DNA of 64,000 nt from Flavobacteriales bacterium (GCA_023957375.1 JAMLHB010000003.1:69830-133829); one strand, 5' to 3'. Positions 25,528 to 34,090 are shown, counted from the stretch's first letter. Notes: a model not told the origin generated them from the letters alone. Made by a program: numbers and translations.

Positions 25528-28244
25528 GCCGCCAACGTTTCATTCAACTCCTCGATCACCCCATCCATCTCCGCCCCGAAAAGCTGGTGCATGCGCGCCA
25601 AGCCGCCTTGCTGGCCGAGGGTACCCAGCTCCAGGTCGTCGCGCTCCAGGTGGACGCTCTCGGCGATGAAGTCGCGCAGCCTCCGCAGCCAATCCATTTG
25701 CTCCTCGGAGAACTTCACGTTGCCCGCCTGCTTGCGGAAGACCCACTCCTGGAAGTTCTTCCGCACGGTGTCGGCGTAGGGGCGCAGCACATCGTCCACC
25801 TTCAGCTCGAAACGGATAAGCGACACGAGGTCGGTGAGCAAGCGTTGCTGGCTCCCTTCGGTCTTTAGTTCCATGGCCCGCTCGTAGGCGGCCCACACAC
25901 GTTCGTGCGTGAGGTTGTAAGGCGGCCGTTGTAGCGCTTCGGCCACTTCCTGCACCATGGCGAAGGTGAGTTCCTTGCGGCGGTAGGGTTGGCTGTAATA
26001 GATCTGCAGGGCGGTGAGGGTATTGCGGTGCTCCTTCAGGAATTCGCGGAAGTGGCTCACGGTCTCCTGTGCCTTGTCGGTGGCCTCGGCGCTGAAGCCC
26101 GCGAAGGTCACTTGGTCCGTGTTGGCGGTGTCGATGATCTGCTCGTACTTGCGGCGCACGTTATCCACGTATTCGCGGAACGCGGCATCGTCGAAGACCA
26201 CGGTGGCTTCCTTCGCCAACTGTTCCGGTGCCTTGCCGGTACTGGCGGCGGTCTCGGGATCGTTGGCCGCGAGCAGGGCGCCCACCACCTGCTGGATGCT
26301 GCGCCCGCCGCTGCGTTGCGCGAACTCGGCCTTCTCCTTCGGGCTGATCTGCTTCTCCATCCGCGTGAGGCGGTTGGCCAGGGAGCAGAGGGTGTCGTCG
26401 TCGTGCGCGCCCATGTGTACCGCCAGCATCAGGTCCTTCAGCAGCACGCCCTTCTTCGCTTCCAGCGGTTGGGTGCTCGTCTTGAGGCTCTTGCTCACGC
26501 CCACGGCATCCACGATCACGAAGTGGGTCTTGTTGGTGGCGGCGCTGGGTGTCACCTTCCGCAGGTTATCGGCATCGAAGGTGCGGGTGCCGCGGCCCTT
26601 CATCTGCTCGTAGTAGTTGCGGCTCTTCACATCGCGCATGAAAAGCAGCAGCTCCAAGGGCTTCACATCGGTGCCGGTGGCGATCATGTCCACGGTAACG
26701 GCCACGCGCGGGTTGTAGGCATTGCGGAAGTTGGCGAGCACGGTGTCCGGGTCGTCCTCGCTCTTGTAGGTCACCTTTTTGCAGAAGTCGTTGCCTTCGT
26801 TGAACTCCTCGCGCACGATCTGGATGATGTCGTCCGCATGGCTGTCGCTCTTGGCGAAGATCAAGGTCTTGGGCAGCTCCTCACGCTCGGGGTAGATCTC
26901 CTGCTCCACGGCCTGCTTGAAGGCGCGTATGATGGTGCGGATCTGGTCGGGGTTCACCACATCGCGGTCCAGCTGCTTGTTGGTATAGCTCACGTCCTCA
27001 TCGCTCTGTTCCCAGCGGCGCGATCGGGTCAAGCGGTCGCGTTGCCCGAATTGCTCTTGGGCCTTGATGGTGGCCCCGGCTTGTGAGATGGCCGTTTCGA
27101 TCAGGTAGAGGTCGCAGCCCACGTTCACGCCATCGGCCACGGCGCGTTCGTGGGTGTACTCGCTCACCACATTCTTGTTGAAGAAGGCGTAGGTGCGGCT
27201 GTCCGGCGTGGCGGTGAGGCCGACCAGGAAGGCATCGAAATACTCCAGCACCTGCCGCCACAGGTTGTAGATGCTGCGATGGCACTCGTCGATGATGATG
27301 AGGTCGAAGAACTCGGGCGGATAGGCGGCATTGTAGGCCACCGGCGCGGGCGGCTGCTTGCCGAGCACGCGTTCCACTTCGCTACCGGGTTCTTCCTCGG
27401 CGCTCTCGTCCAAGGGTTCCCCTTGAAGGATGGAGTACATGCGCTGGATGGTGCTGATGCATACCTGCGCGCCGGGGTCGATGAAATTGCTGCTGAGCCG
27501 CTGCACGGCATAGAGCTCGGTGAACTTGCGGCGGTCGTCGTTGGGCGTGAAGCTCTGGAACTCCTGCTCGGCCTGCTTGCCCAGGTTCTTGGTATCCACC
27601 AGAAAGAGGATGCGCTTCACGCGCACGGGCGGCTTCAGCGAGCGGTACGCGCTTGTGATGGCCGTGAAGGTCTTGCCGCTGCCGGTGGCCATCTGCACCA
27701 AGGCGCGCGGTTTGGCATTGGCAAGGCTTTGCTCCAGATTGGTGATGGCGTTCACTTGGCAATCGCGCAGGCCTGTGGTGTCCAACGGTGGATACTGCGT
27801 GAGCCGCGTGCGGAGGCTGGGCTCCTTCAGCCACTCCACCAGGATCTCCGGCCGGTGGAAGCTGAACACCTCACGTGCCCGTGGCTTGGGGTCGCGCATG
27901 TCCCAATGCTTGGTGATGGCCCCGGTGCTGAGGTAGCAAAAGGGCAAGGCGGCATCCCCGATGGTCCACTTGAGCTTGGCCGTCGCATAGCCTTCGGCCT
28001 GATCCTCGTGCACGGTGAGCTTCTCGCCTTGGTCGGCCTTCTTCGCTTCCACCACGCCCACGGGCTTGCGGTGCACAAAGAGGATGTAGTCCGCCGGGCC
28101 GGTATCGGTGGGGTATTCGCGCACGGCCACACCGGTTGCGGCGCCCACGTTCATGGCCTTGATGTCCTGCACCACCCAGCCGGACGCGACGAGCATGGCA
28201 TCGATGCGTTCGCGGGCCTGTTGTTCGGGGGCGAGGGGGGCCAT
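25524..28244 (-). CDS. hsdR: Type I restriction endonuclease subunit
   Basis: HsdR translocates DNA using ATP and cuts it. From the ATG at 28242-28244 it is 906 residues; an ATG at 28265 would add seven. I prefer the shorter start because APLAPEQQARERID is the usual N-terminus. The nuclease core is GPADYILFVHRKPVGVVEAKK (D, then E-x-K) near residues 50-70. Helicase motifs are ALVQMATGSGKTF (Walker A), IIIDECHRS (DECH) and LVGLTATP. A C-terminal helical region contacts the methylase. All key residues are intact, so the restriction function looks complete despite the dispersed hsdM. Confidence 0.96.
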   Translation of the reverse strand: MAPLAPEQQARERIDAMLVASGWVVQDIKAMNVGAATGVAVREYPTDTGPADYILFVHRKPVGVVEAKKADQGEKLTVHEDQAEGYATAKLKWTIGDAALPFCYLSTGAITKHWDMRDPKPRAREVFSFHRPEILVEWLKEPSLRTRLTQYPPLDTTGLRDCQVNAITNLEQSLANAKPRALVQMATGSGKTFTAITSAYRSLKPPVRVKRILFLVDTKNLGKQAEQEFQSFTPNDDRRKFTELYAVQRLSSNFIDPGAQVCISTIQRMYSILQGEPLDESAEEEPGSEVERVLGKQPPAPVAYNAAYPPEFFDLIIIDECHRSIYNLWRQVLEYFDAFLVGLTATPDSRTYAFFNKNVVSEYTHERAVADGVNVGCDLYLIETAISQAGATIKAQEQFGQRDRLTRSRRWEQSDEDVSYTNKQLDRDVVNPDQIRTIIRAFKQAVEQEIYPEREELPKTLIFAKSDSHADDIIQIVREEFNEGNDFCKKVTYKSEDDPDTVLANFRNAYNPRVAVTVDMIATGTDVKPLELLLFMRDVKSRNYYEQMKGRGTRTFDADNLRKVTPSAATNKTHFVIVDAVGVSKSLKTSTQPLEAKKGVLLKDLMLAVHMGAHDDDTLCSLANRLTRMEKQISPKEKAEFAQRSGGRSIQQVVGALLAANDPETAASTGKAPEQLAKEATVVFDDAAFREYVDNVRRKYEQIIDTANTDQVTFAGFSAEATDKAQETVSHFREFLKEHRNTLTALQIYYSQPYRRKELTFAMVQEVAEALQRPPYNLTHERVWAAYERAMELKTEGSQQRLLTDLVSLIRFELKVDDVLRPYADTVRKNFQEWVFRKQAGNVKFSEEQMDWLRRLRDFIAESVHLERDDLELGTLGQQGGLARMHQLFGAEMDGVIEELNETLAA

Positions 28245-28295
28245 CAGCCCCGCAAAATACCGCATGGCCGGTGATCGGTGGCGCAGTGCTACAGA

Positions 28296-28712
28296 TCACT
28301 GCATGTACTCCTCCATGAATGCCCGTACGCCCATGATCCGGGTGCGGCCATGTTTCCCCAACACAAGCAGGTCCTCATCGCCACTGAGCAGCACGTCCGC
28401 CTTGGTCCGTTTGCACAGGAACAGCAGGTAATCATCCGCCGCATCCCGGGACACGGCCTCGATCGAGGTGGCGGCCGCGTGGATCTCCGCGTTCAACTCA
28501 AGTACATAGACGAGTTCATCCACTTTCTTCACCGGGAACTACTTGCGGAACTTGGAACGCCTAGCCACTTGATCAAGCTCATCCAGCAGCATGTCGTCCA
28601 GAATGACGGTGAACGCTTTGTCGCGGAACAACCGGTCAAGGCCCTTGATGCGTGTGCCGATCAACAAGCTGACCAGCACATTGGGATCAACGACGACGCG
28701 GAGGGTTGGCAT
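28296..28712 (-). pseudogene. PIN-domain toxin gene interrupted by an in-frame amber codon
   Basis: Read from the ATG at 28710-28712, this gives a 138-codon PIN ribonuclease (COG1569-like toxin family), except that codon 58 (28539-28541) is TAG. The frame continues without any shift: VVVDPNVLVS and LLDELDQVARRSKFRK come before the stop, and FPVKKVDELV and ADVLLSGDEDLLVLG after it. All four acidic positions expected in a PIN active site are present. KFRK-Y-F is common at this point in the family, so a TAC/TAT to TAG change is likely. The downstream part could re-initiate at the GTG at 28532. Confidence 0.8.
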
Positions 28713-28941
28713 CGCGGCGTTCCTCCCAAAGTTCACGGCGCACTTCCTTGCAGGCCCGCACGATCTCCCGTTCGCTTATGGAGTTCGGCTGGAATGCCGT
28801 AAGAATCTCCTCCCACTTGGCCTTCAATCCGGCAAGGCGCAAGTCTTCGGCCAGCTTGATCTGGTCCTTGGTGGAGAGGCTCAGCACAAGCTCCGCGACC
28901 TGCGCATAACTGATACCCGGCTTGTCCGATTTGAAGGCCAT
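28687..28941 (-). CDS. Probable antitoxin of the PIN toxin
   Basis: This 84-residue, highly charged protein overlaps the start of the PIN gene by 26 nt, the usual antitoxin-before-toxin order. It reads SYAQVAELVLSLSTKDQIKLAEDLRLAGL, a helical N-terminal segment typical of small antitoxins cognate to PIN toxins, then a basic C-terminus (RRELWEERRDANPPRRR). With its toxin broken it may now be free of selection or may act as an orphan regulator. Family assignment is by context. Confidence 0.65.
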   Translation of the reverse strand: MAFKSDKPGISYAQVAELVLSLSTKDQIKLAEDLRLAGLKAKWEEILTAFQPNSISEREIVRACKEVRRELWEERRDANPPRRR

Positions 28942-29045
28942 TGCTCATGATCCTACACTCAAAGGTAGGCCGTGAAGCACGTGATACAAATGGTACGACG
29001 GGCCAACTGAACTCCTTTCTACATACTGGCCTCCGTTTCCGCCCC

Positions 29046-30290
29046 CTACCTCCCCTTCCACTTGAACCTCAAAATGCTCGCCGGCACCAGCCCCTTCTTG
29101 TCACCCTCGCTGCTGATGAGCAGGTCGCCGTTGGGCAGGAAGGCAAGGCCCTCGGGCTTGTAGAAATCCGCTGCGGGCAAGGGGGTCACGCGCTCCAACG
29201 AATCGCCGTAGATGGCGAGCAGACGTTCATCGGCGCTTAGCACGAAGAGTTGGCCGGTGTGCGGATGCACGGCCACGGCGCTGGGGCTGAAGCGCACGGG
29301 GCCCTTGGCCAGCGCGGGCCACTGCTTGGCGAAGGTGGCGGACACATCGCTGGTGTTCAGTTCGCGGTAAACGGAAACCGCATCCCCTTTCACCAAGTGT
29401 ATGGGGCGCAGGTCGCCGTGGCCCACCACGGGCGCCTCCTTGCTGGCCAGCAGCAGGCTGCCGTCGGGCAGGGCGAAGAGGCCTTCGTAGTTGAGCGATG
29501 GCACACTGAGCTGGCGGTCACCGATCAACGCACCGCTCTTGCGGTCCAGCGTGAAGAGCTTGCCGTCGCTGCGCAGCACGGTGATGCGGTCGTCGTGCGC
29601 GGCCACGCCCTCGAAGTCGCCCACGTCGGTGAAGCGCAGCACACGGGTGATGGCATCGGTTTGCAGGTCGTACTCGAAGACGGCGCCCAGTTCGTCCTGC
29701 ACGCAGTACACGCTGTGCGGCCCGGCCATGGCGATGCCGGAGACCTCGCGCAGGAGCGCGGGCAGCGTCCAACTGCTGTCGGGCCGCAGCAGGTCGTAGG
29801 GTTCGTCCGGCGGCATCATGGCAGCGAGGTCCTTCGCGCTCCAGCCGTCCGAGGCCATCAGGCCGCGCGGGTCGTACTTTTTGCCTTCGGTGGTGTAGTA
29901 GAGGTTGTGCTCCACGCCGTCCATCACCACCTCCACCTTGATGAAGGTGCTGTCGTTGGCGGTGATCAGGCTGGTCTCGTCCAGCAGCCAGCCGGGGTAT
30001 TGCTTGTCCAGCTTCTTGCGGATGCGGTCCATCACCTCCGGTGCCGGCGTGCCTTCGCGTTCCTCGTACACCACCTTGCCGTCGTGGATGCCCAGCTCCA
30101 CCTTCTTGCCCTGGCAGAAGTAGTCCACCTCCAGCAGGTCGAAGGCAGCGCGCTGCACCTTCACGATGTCGGCACCGGGGCAGCGTTCGTGCACGAGGCG
30201 GGCGTAGGCCGCTTCGGAGGCGGGTTGCGCGGCGGCGGCAATGCCGCAGAGGAGCACTGCGCCAGTGATGATGTGCTTGAGGTGTGGCAT
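29046..30290 (-). CDS. Exported SdiA-regulated-domain protein
   Basis: The 414-residue protein has a signal peptide (MPHLKHIITGAVLLCGIAAAAQ). An N-terminal ~120-residue segment resembles PepSY-like repeats (AYARLVHERCPGADIVKVQR, DRIRKKLDKQYPGWL). The rest is a beta-propeller-like domain with lines such as LREVSGIAMAGPHSVYCVQDE and YKPEGLAFLPNGDLLISSEGD, matching the SdiA-regulated family. Function is unknown; the family is periplasmic. It lies downstream of the PepSY-like gene on the same strand, separated by a tandem palindromic repeat, so the two may act together. Confidence 0.85.
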   Translation of the reverse strand: MPHLKHIITGAVLLCGIAAAAQPASEAAYARLVHERCPGADIVKVQRAAFDLLEVDYFCQGKKVELGIHDGKVVYEEREGTPAPEVMDRIRKKLDKQYPGWLLDETSLITANDSTFIKVEVVMDGVEHNLYYTTEGKKYDPRGLMASDGWSAKDLAAMMPPDEPYDLLRPDSSWTLPALLREVSGIAMAGPHSVYCVQDELGAVFEYDLQTDAITRVLRFTDVGDFEGVAAHDDRITVLRSDGKLFTLDRKSGALIGDRQLSVPSLNYEGLFALPDGSLLLASKEAPVVGHGDLRPIHLVKGDAVSVYRELNTSDVSATFAKQWPALAKGPVRFSPSAVAVHPHTGQLFVLSADERLLAIYGDSLERVTPLPAADFYKPEGLAFLPNGDLLISSEGDKKGLVPASILRFKWKGR

Positions 30291-30311
30291 GGGGAATTGA
30301 GGGGCTTCAGG

Positions 30312-30372
30312 GCACGAGCGTGGACGCTCGCGCCAAAAATGAGCACGAGCGCGGACGTTCGCGCCAGAGAAT
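30312..30372. repeat. Two tandem 30-31 nt palindromic units
   Basis: GCACGAGCG, TGGA, CGCTCGCGCC is followed directly by a second copy (GCACGAGCG, CGGA, CGTTCGCGCC). Each unit contains a GAGCG/CGCTC or GAGCG/CGTTC inverted repeat. It resembles REP-type intergenic repeats and lies between two genes on the same strand. Confidence 0.75.
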
Positions 30373-30395
30373 GTGCATCAGCGCAAACTTCGGGC

Positions 30396-30854
30396 TCAAT
30401 CGGCCTGCTTGCGCAATTGCACGCCCGCGGCGTCGTAGGCCACCTTCCACTCTTCCGGGCCGTTCTGCAGCTCCACAATCCAGGTGGTGGCGCCGTCGGC
30501 TTCGATGCGCTTCACATCATCCGTGCGATAGCCGGGGAATTCCTTGGCGATGGCGGCTTTCACGGCCTCGGGCAGGTCGCTGGCGGAGACTTCTTCCTCA
30601 TGGCGCAGCAGCTTTCCGCTGGCATCGTACCAAGCTTCGTGGTCGTCGCGGAAGAGGCCCGTCTCGAACTCCACCTTGTATTGCTCGCCTTTCTGCTTCC
30701 ACTCGATGTCCATGGCCTTGGGGAAGGCTTGGGCGAAGGCGGTGGTGACAGGTGCGGGCAGCTGCGCGGCGGTGAGCTTTTGCGCGTGGAGGGCGGTGCC
30801 TGCGAGCAGGGCTACGGCGGCGAAGGCGGCGGACAGGATGCTTGGGGTCTTCAT
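30396..30854 (-). CDS. PepSY-like exported protein
   Basis: A 152-residue protein starting at the ATG at 30852-30854 with a signal peptide (MKTPSILSAAFAAVALLAGTALHAQ). The mature part has two PepSY-like repeats: PAPVTTAFAQAFPKAMDIEWKQKGEQYKVEF and VKAAIAKEFPGYRTDDVKRIE, each followed by a beta hairpin (WIVELQNGPEEWKVAYD). Such DUF2874/PepSY-like proteins are periplasmic and common in Bacteroidota, often near two-component systems, as here (kinase and regulator at 32-34 kb). The function of the family is not known. Confidence 0.85.
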   Translation of the reverse strand: MKTPSILSAAFAAVALLAGTALHAQKLTAAQLPAPVTTAFAQAFPKAMDIEWKQKGEQYKVEFETGLFRDDHEAWYDASGKLLRHEEEVSASDLPEAVKAAIAKEFPGYRTDDVKRIEADGATTWIVELQNGPEEWKVAYDAAGVQLRKQAD

Positions 30855-31002
30855 GGTGTTTTTCCGTATTGGTTTCGGGGCAAAGAGAAGCAGCGGATCG
30901 GGAAAGAATTGGGAATGGATACAGGATAAATTCATAGGACCGGATGTACAGGATGGAGGACTTGGTACGATGAGGCGGGCCGGAGGCATAAGTAGGCACC
31001 CA

Positions 31003-31022
31003 CCCGGCAAATAGCCGAGCGC
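31003..31022. repeat. Second copy of the short dispersed palindrome
   Basis: The 18-nt core at 31005-31022 matches 16202-16219 except for one base (CGGCAAATAGCCGAGCGC). The stem is CCGGC/GCCGAG-like around AAATA, without a T-run. Confidence 0.6.
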
Positions 31023-31210
31023 GTATTGGGGATTGCTGATTCCGAAACGGGCAAGACGATATAGCCGATGATCGGAATCGGGAAATACAAAGGATAATGT
31101 ACGCCGCAGGTGAAGGCGGATGACGGGACTGCGTTGAAGTCCCTTCCCAAACCACCCATGCCGCTCCGTACGTTCCAGCTTTCCCAAAAAGACAGTACGT
31201 GATTTCAATG

Positions 31211-31218
31211 TATTTTCG
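31211..31218 (+). promoter_or_regulatory. -7 element TATTTTCG before the SDR gene
   Basis: TATTTTCG lies 24 nt before the ATG at 31243 and fits TAnnTT(T/C)G. The same octamer is used on the opposite strand before alaS. Confidence 0.45.
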
Positions 31219-31242
31219 AACCAAACCGAACAACAACAAGCC

Positions 31243-31983
31243 ATGAACAGATTGAACGGGAAGATCGTGATAGTAACTGGTGCAGCACAAGGCATGGGCG
31301 CATCCCATGCCCGTGCGTGCGTGGAACAAGGAGCGAAGGTGGTGGTGGCCGATATGGCCAAGGAACTGGGGGAAACGCTCGCCAAGGAGCTCGGCGAAAA
31401 TGCTGTTTTCATGGCGTTGGACGTGACGGACCCAGCTTCCTGGAGCCGCGTGGTAAAGGAGACCAAGGCCAAGTTCGGCACGGTCAACGTGCTGGTGAAC
31501 AACGCAGGAGTGAGCGGCCCACCGGTGCCGACAGCGGAAATGAGCGATGAGGCCTACCTTAAAACGATCGCCGTGGACCAACACGGCGTGTTCTACGGCA
31601 TGCGCGCGGTGATCCCCGGCATGTTGGAGGCGGGCGGCGGCTCCATCATCAACATTTCGTCGGTGGCGGGCTTTGTACACCAGGCTCCGAATCCCGCATA
31701 TACGGCAGCGAAGTTCGCCGTGCGCGGTCTCACCAAGGCAGCGGCTGTGGAGTACGCCACTAAAAAGATCCGGGTGAATTCGGTGCATCCCGGTGCCATT
31801 TGGACACCCCTGCTGGCCGGACAGGACAAGGCCGCACTTGATGCATTTGCCGCAACGATTCCGATGAAGCGCTTTGGTGAATTGCACGAAGTGTCCAACC
31901 TGATCGTGTTCCTCGCCTCTGACGAATCCTCATACATCACCGGTGCCGAGCACCTTGTGGAAGGAGGCGCTTTGTCCGTTTGA
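31243..31983 (+). CDS. Short-chain dehydrogenase/reductase (SDR)
   Basis: This 246-residue classical SDR has the cofactor motif TGAAQGMG (residues 12-19), VADMA at the second strand suited to NAD(H), NNAG at 87-90, and catalytic Ser140, Tyr153 and Lys157 (YTAAK). The Asn of the usual tetrad, in the helix before strand 5, appears to be replaced (VDQHGVFYG). Length is standard. The substrate cannot be told; relatives include 3-alpha/20-beta hydroxysteroid and other alcohol dehydrogenases. It stands alone with its own promoter and is convergent with the sensor kinase gene. Confidence 0.9.
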   Translation: MNRLNGKIVIVTGAAQGMGASHARACVEQGAKVVVADMAKELGETLAKELGENAVFMALDVTDPASWSRVVKETKAKFGTVNVLVNNAGVSGPPVPTAEMSDEAYLKTIAVDQHGVFYGMRAVIPGMLEAGGGSIINISSVAGFVHQAPNPAYTAAKFAVRGLTKAAAVEYATKKIRVNSVHPGAIWTPLLAGQDKAALDAFAATIPMKRFGELHEVSNLIVFLASDESSYITGAEHLVEGGALSV

Positions 31984-32052
31984 GCCGGGTTCCATCAAGG
32001 TGTCGCAGAGTTCGCCGTCCGCGGGGTCCTCTTCGGGAGGCCGCTGAGGGTG

Positions 32053-33297
32053 CTATGAGAGCATGAAGCAATGCCCACCGTCGAACCGGTATTCCAACTT
32101 CATCCCGTACAGTTCCGCGATGGCCCTGGCGATGGCCAGTCCAAGACCGGTGCCGCCATCAGCGGTGGTTTCCTTGTAGAAGCGGGTGAAGATGCGCGCC
32201 GCATCCAATGGCTTGTCGCCGGTGTTTCGCACGGTGAGGCGGTCTTGTTCCACCTGCACCGTGACGCTGCCACCTCGTTCGTTGTGGACGATGGCGTTCT
32301 TGAGCAGGTTGGTGAGCAGGGTACGGGCCAGCGCGGGATCCATGGAACGCACCAGGTCGCCGGATGCTTCGAAGTGCAGGGCCACGGAGCGGTGTTCGGC
32401 CAGGTCGGTGAACTCCTCCACCACTTCCTTGGCGATGGCGGCGAAGGAGACCTCCCGCTCATCGGGGAACTGGCGGTTCTCGATCCGCGCCAGCAGCAGC
32501 AGCGATTTGTTCAGGCGGGTGAGGCGCTCCAGCACGGCGATCGTTTCACCCAACGCCTGCATGCGCTCCTCCTCGTTCCCACCCTGCTCGGCCAGCAGCT
32601 CCAGTTTGTTGATGGCGATGGCTAACGGCGTTTGGAGTTCATGTGCGGCGTTGGCGGTGAAGGCGCGTTGGTCGGCATAAGCTTCGGCGGCGCGGCGCAC
32701 CAGCCCGTTGGCGGCGGCATGCAGCTCGTTGAACTCGCTGGTGCGCGTGGGCACGGGCGGAAGTTCCTGCGCGGTGCCCAAGCGGAAGGTCTTCAACTGT
32801 GCGAGCATGGCATGGAAGGGCTTCCACAGCCGCCGCAGCACCACGTTGTTCACCCACACGATGGTGAGCAGCAACACCACATACAGGGCGATGAGCGCGA
32901 TGGCCAGGCGCTCCACGAGGTCGTCTTCTTCCACTGTGCTGGTGTATACCTGGATCTTGTGGAATTGGTCTTTGTACTTGAACGTTCCGGTACGCAGCCG
33001 AACACGTTCCACCTCGCCTTCGCTGGGCACGTACAGCAGCGTGTCCACGTACCGCTTCTTCTCCTTCCCTTCCGCGGGTTCGATGGCGAAGCCGTACAGC
33101 CCGAGGTCGCGCACGTGGAGCAGCGCGCTGTCGGTCTTCAGGCGGTGGGTGATGACTTCCTCCTGGTCATCCAGGCCTTCGTCGATGCTGTCGCGCACAG
33201 CTTCGCGCATCAGGAAGAAGAAGGCCACGGCCCACAGCGCCAGCACCAGCAGCAGGGCCAGGGAGACGTGCAGCAGGGAGCGGTTGAGGAGTTTCAT
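32053..33297 (-). CDS. Sensor histidine kinase
   Basis: The 414-residue inner-membrane kinase has transmembrane segments near residues 9-29 and 131-150, which bracket a ~100-residue periplasmic sensor. A linker follows, then the phosphoacceptor His219 in NAAHELQTPLA, an N-box NLLKNAIVHN and a G-box GGTGLGLAIA. It is a QseC/EnvZ-type class I kinase paired with the OmpR-type regulator upstream. It starts with ATG at 33295-33297, directly after a TGA that ends an in-frame 37-codon frame opening with the same MKLLN. Confidence 0.93.
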   Translation of the reverse strand: MKLLNRSLLHVSLALLLVLALWAVAFFFLMREAVRDSIDEGLDDQEEVITHRLKTDSALLHVRDLGLYGFAIEPAEGKEKKRYVDTLLYVPSEGEVERVRLRTGTFKYKDQFHKIQVYTSTVEEDDLVERLAIALIALYVVLLLTIVWVNNVVLRRLWKPFHAMLAQLKTFRLGTAQELPPVPTRTSEFNELHAAANGLVRRAAEAYADQRAFTANAAHELQTPLAIAINKLELLAEQGGNEEERMQALGETIAVLERLTRLNKSLLLLARIENRQFPDEREVSFAAIAKEVVEEFTDLAEHRSVALHFEASGDLVRSMDPALARTLLTNLLKNAIVHNERGGSVTVQVEQDRLTVRNTGDKPLDAARIFTRFYKETTADGGTGLGLAIARAIAELYGMKLEYRFDGGHCFMLS

Positions 33298-33411
33298 TCA
33301 GCAGCGACGCGCATGATCAATGCGGTGAAGTTGCGTTGCCGCCGGGCCTCCTGCGGAAGACCACTGCGGGAGTGTGGATAAAGACCACAGCGGGTAATTG
33401 AGCAGCTTCAT
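33298..33411 (-). CDS. Putative 37-residue mini-ORF between regulator and kinase
   Basis: An ATG at 33409-33411 overlaps the regulator's TGA as ATGA. It opens a 37-codon frame starting MKLLNYPLW, ends at a TGA adjoining the kinase ATG, and is in the same frame as the kinase, which also begins MKLLN. The DNA matches at 12 of 14 bases. It could be a leader peptide coupling translation, or a relic of a duplicated kinase start. Expression is unproven. Confidence 0.35.
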   Translation of the reverse strand: MKLLNYPLWSLSTLPQWSSAGGPAATQLHRIDHARRC

Positions 33412-34085
33412 GTTTCCACCAATCGGTATCCGATGCCGTACACCGCCTGTACTTCCACGGCTGCATCGCCCTGTTTCAACTTCCTTCGCAGGTTCTTCAC
33501 CTGTGCGTAGATGAAGTCGAGGTCGTCGCCTTCATCGGCATGGTCTCCCCAGACGTGCTCGGCCAGCGAGGAGCGCGTCACCAAGCGGTCCTTGTTGAGC
33601 AGCAGGTAGAGCAGCAGGTCGAACTCCTTGCGGTTGAGCGCCAGCGGTTGGCCGGCCACCTGTACGGTGCGGTCCTCTGGATGCAGTTCCACGTTGGCGG
33701 CGGTGATCGCCTTGCTTCCGCCGAACTGCTTGCGCCGCAGCACCGAGCGCACGCGGGCATTGAGCTCGGCGATGTGGAAGGGCTTGGTGAGGTAGTCGTC
33801 CGCGCCGAGGTCCAGCCCGGCGAGCTTGTCGTCCAGCGAATCCTTGGCGGAGATGATGATGACGTTGCCCTGCTTGCCGCTTTCCTTCAGGGCGCGCAGC
33901 ACCTCCAGACCGCTGCCGCCGGGCAGCATGATGTCCAGCAGGATGAGGTCGTACGTATGGTCGGCCACCTTGAGCAGCGCTTCGGCCTTGGTGCGCGCCA
34001 CCTCCACCATAAAGTGTTCGCGCACCAGCGAGCGCGCGATCACCTCGGCGAGTTGCGGCTCATCTTCCACCAGCAGCACCTTCAT
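33408..34085 (-). CDS. OmpR/PhoB-family response regulator
   Basis: The 225-residue protein starts at the ATG at 34083-34085. The receiver domain has the acidic pocket VEDEP near residue 6, phosphoacceptor Asp51 in LLDIMLPG, and Lys in TKPFHI. The C-terminal winged helix ends in the usual VQAVYGIGYRLVE. It is the partner of the downstream kinase. A TACTTTCG promoter ends 5 nt before the ATG. PepSY-like proteins near OmpR/QseC-type systems are common in Bacteroidota, so the exported proteins at 29-31 kb are possible targets; this is inference. Confidence 0.95.
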   Translation of the reverse strand: MKVLLVEDEPQLAEVIARSLVREHFMVEVARTKAEALLKVADHTYDLILLDIMLPGGSGLEVLRALKESGKQGNVIIISAKDSLDDKLAGLDLGADDYLTKPFHIAELNARVRSVLRRKQFGGSKAITAANVELHPEDRTVQVAGQPLALNRKEFDLLLYLLLNKDRLVTRSSLAEHVWGDHADEGDDLDFIYAQVKNLRRKLKQGDAAVEVQAVYGIGYRLVET

Positions 34086-34090
34086 CGGCG

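Larger units (their letters stand above)
30855..31242. other. 388-nt gap between PepSY-like and SDR genes
   Basis: No gene is seen. The gap holds imperfect ACAGGAT motifs (30918-30956) that resemble the start region of the GDPD gene near 56350, the dispersed palindrome at 31003-31022, a GGGACT/AGTCCC inverted repeat (31124-31142) and the SDR promoter at 31211. Confidence 0.5.

Noticed and set aside
18313-28941. CRISPR-Cas or BREX-like system in the defence island
   Set aside because: No CRISPR repeats, Cas motifs, PglZ or BrxC-like genes are present; the hsdR, hsdS and hsdM motifs identify type I restriction.
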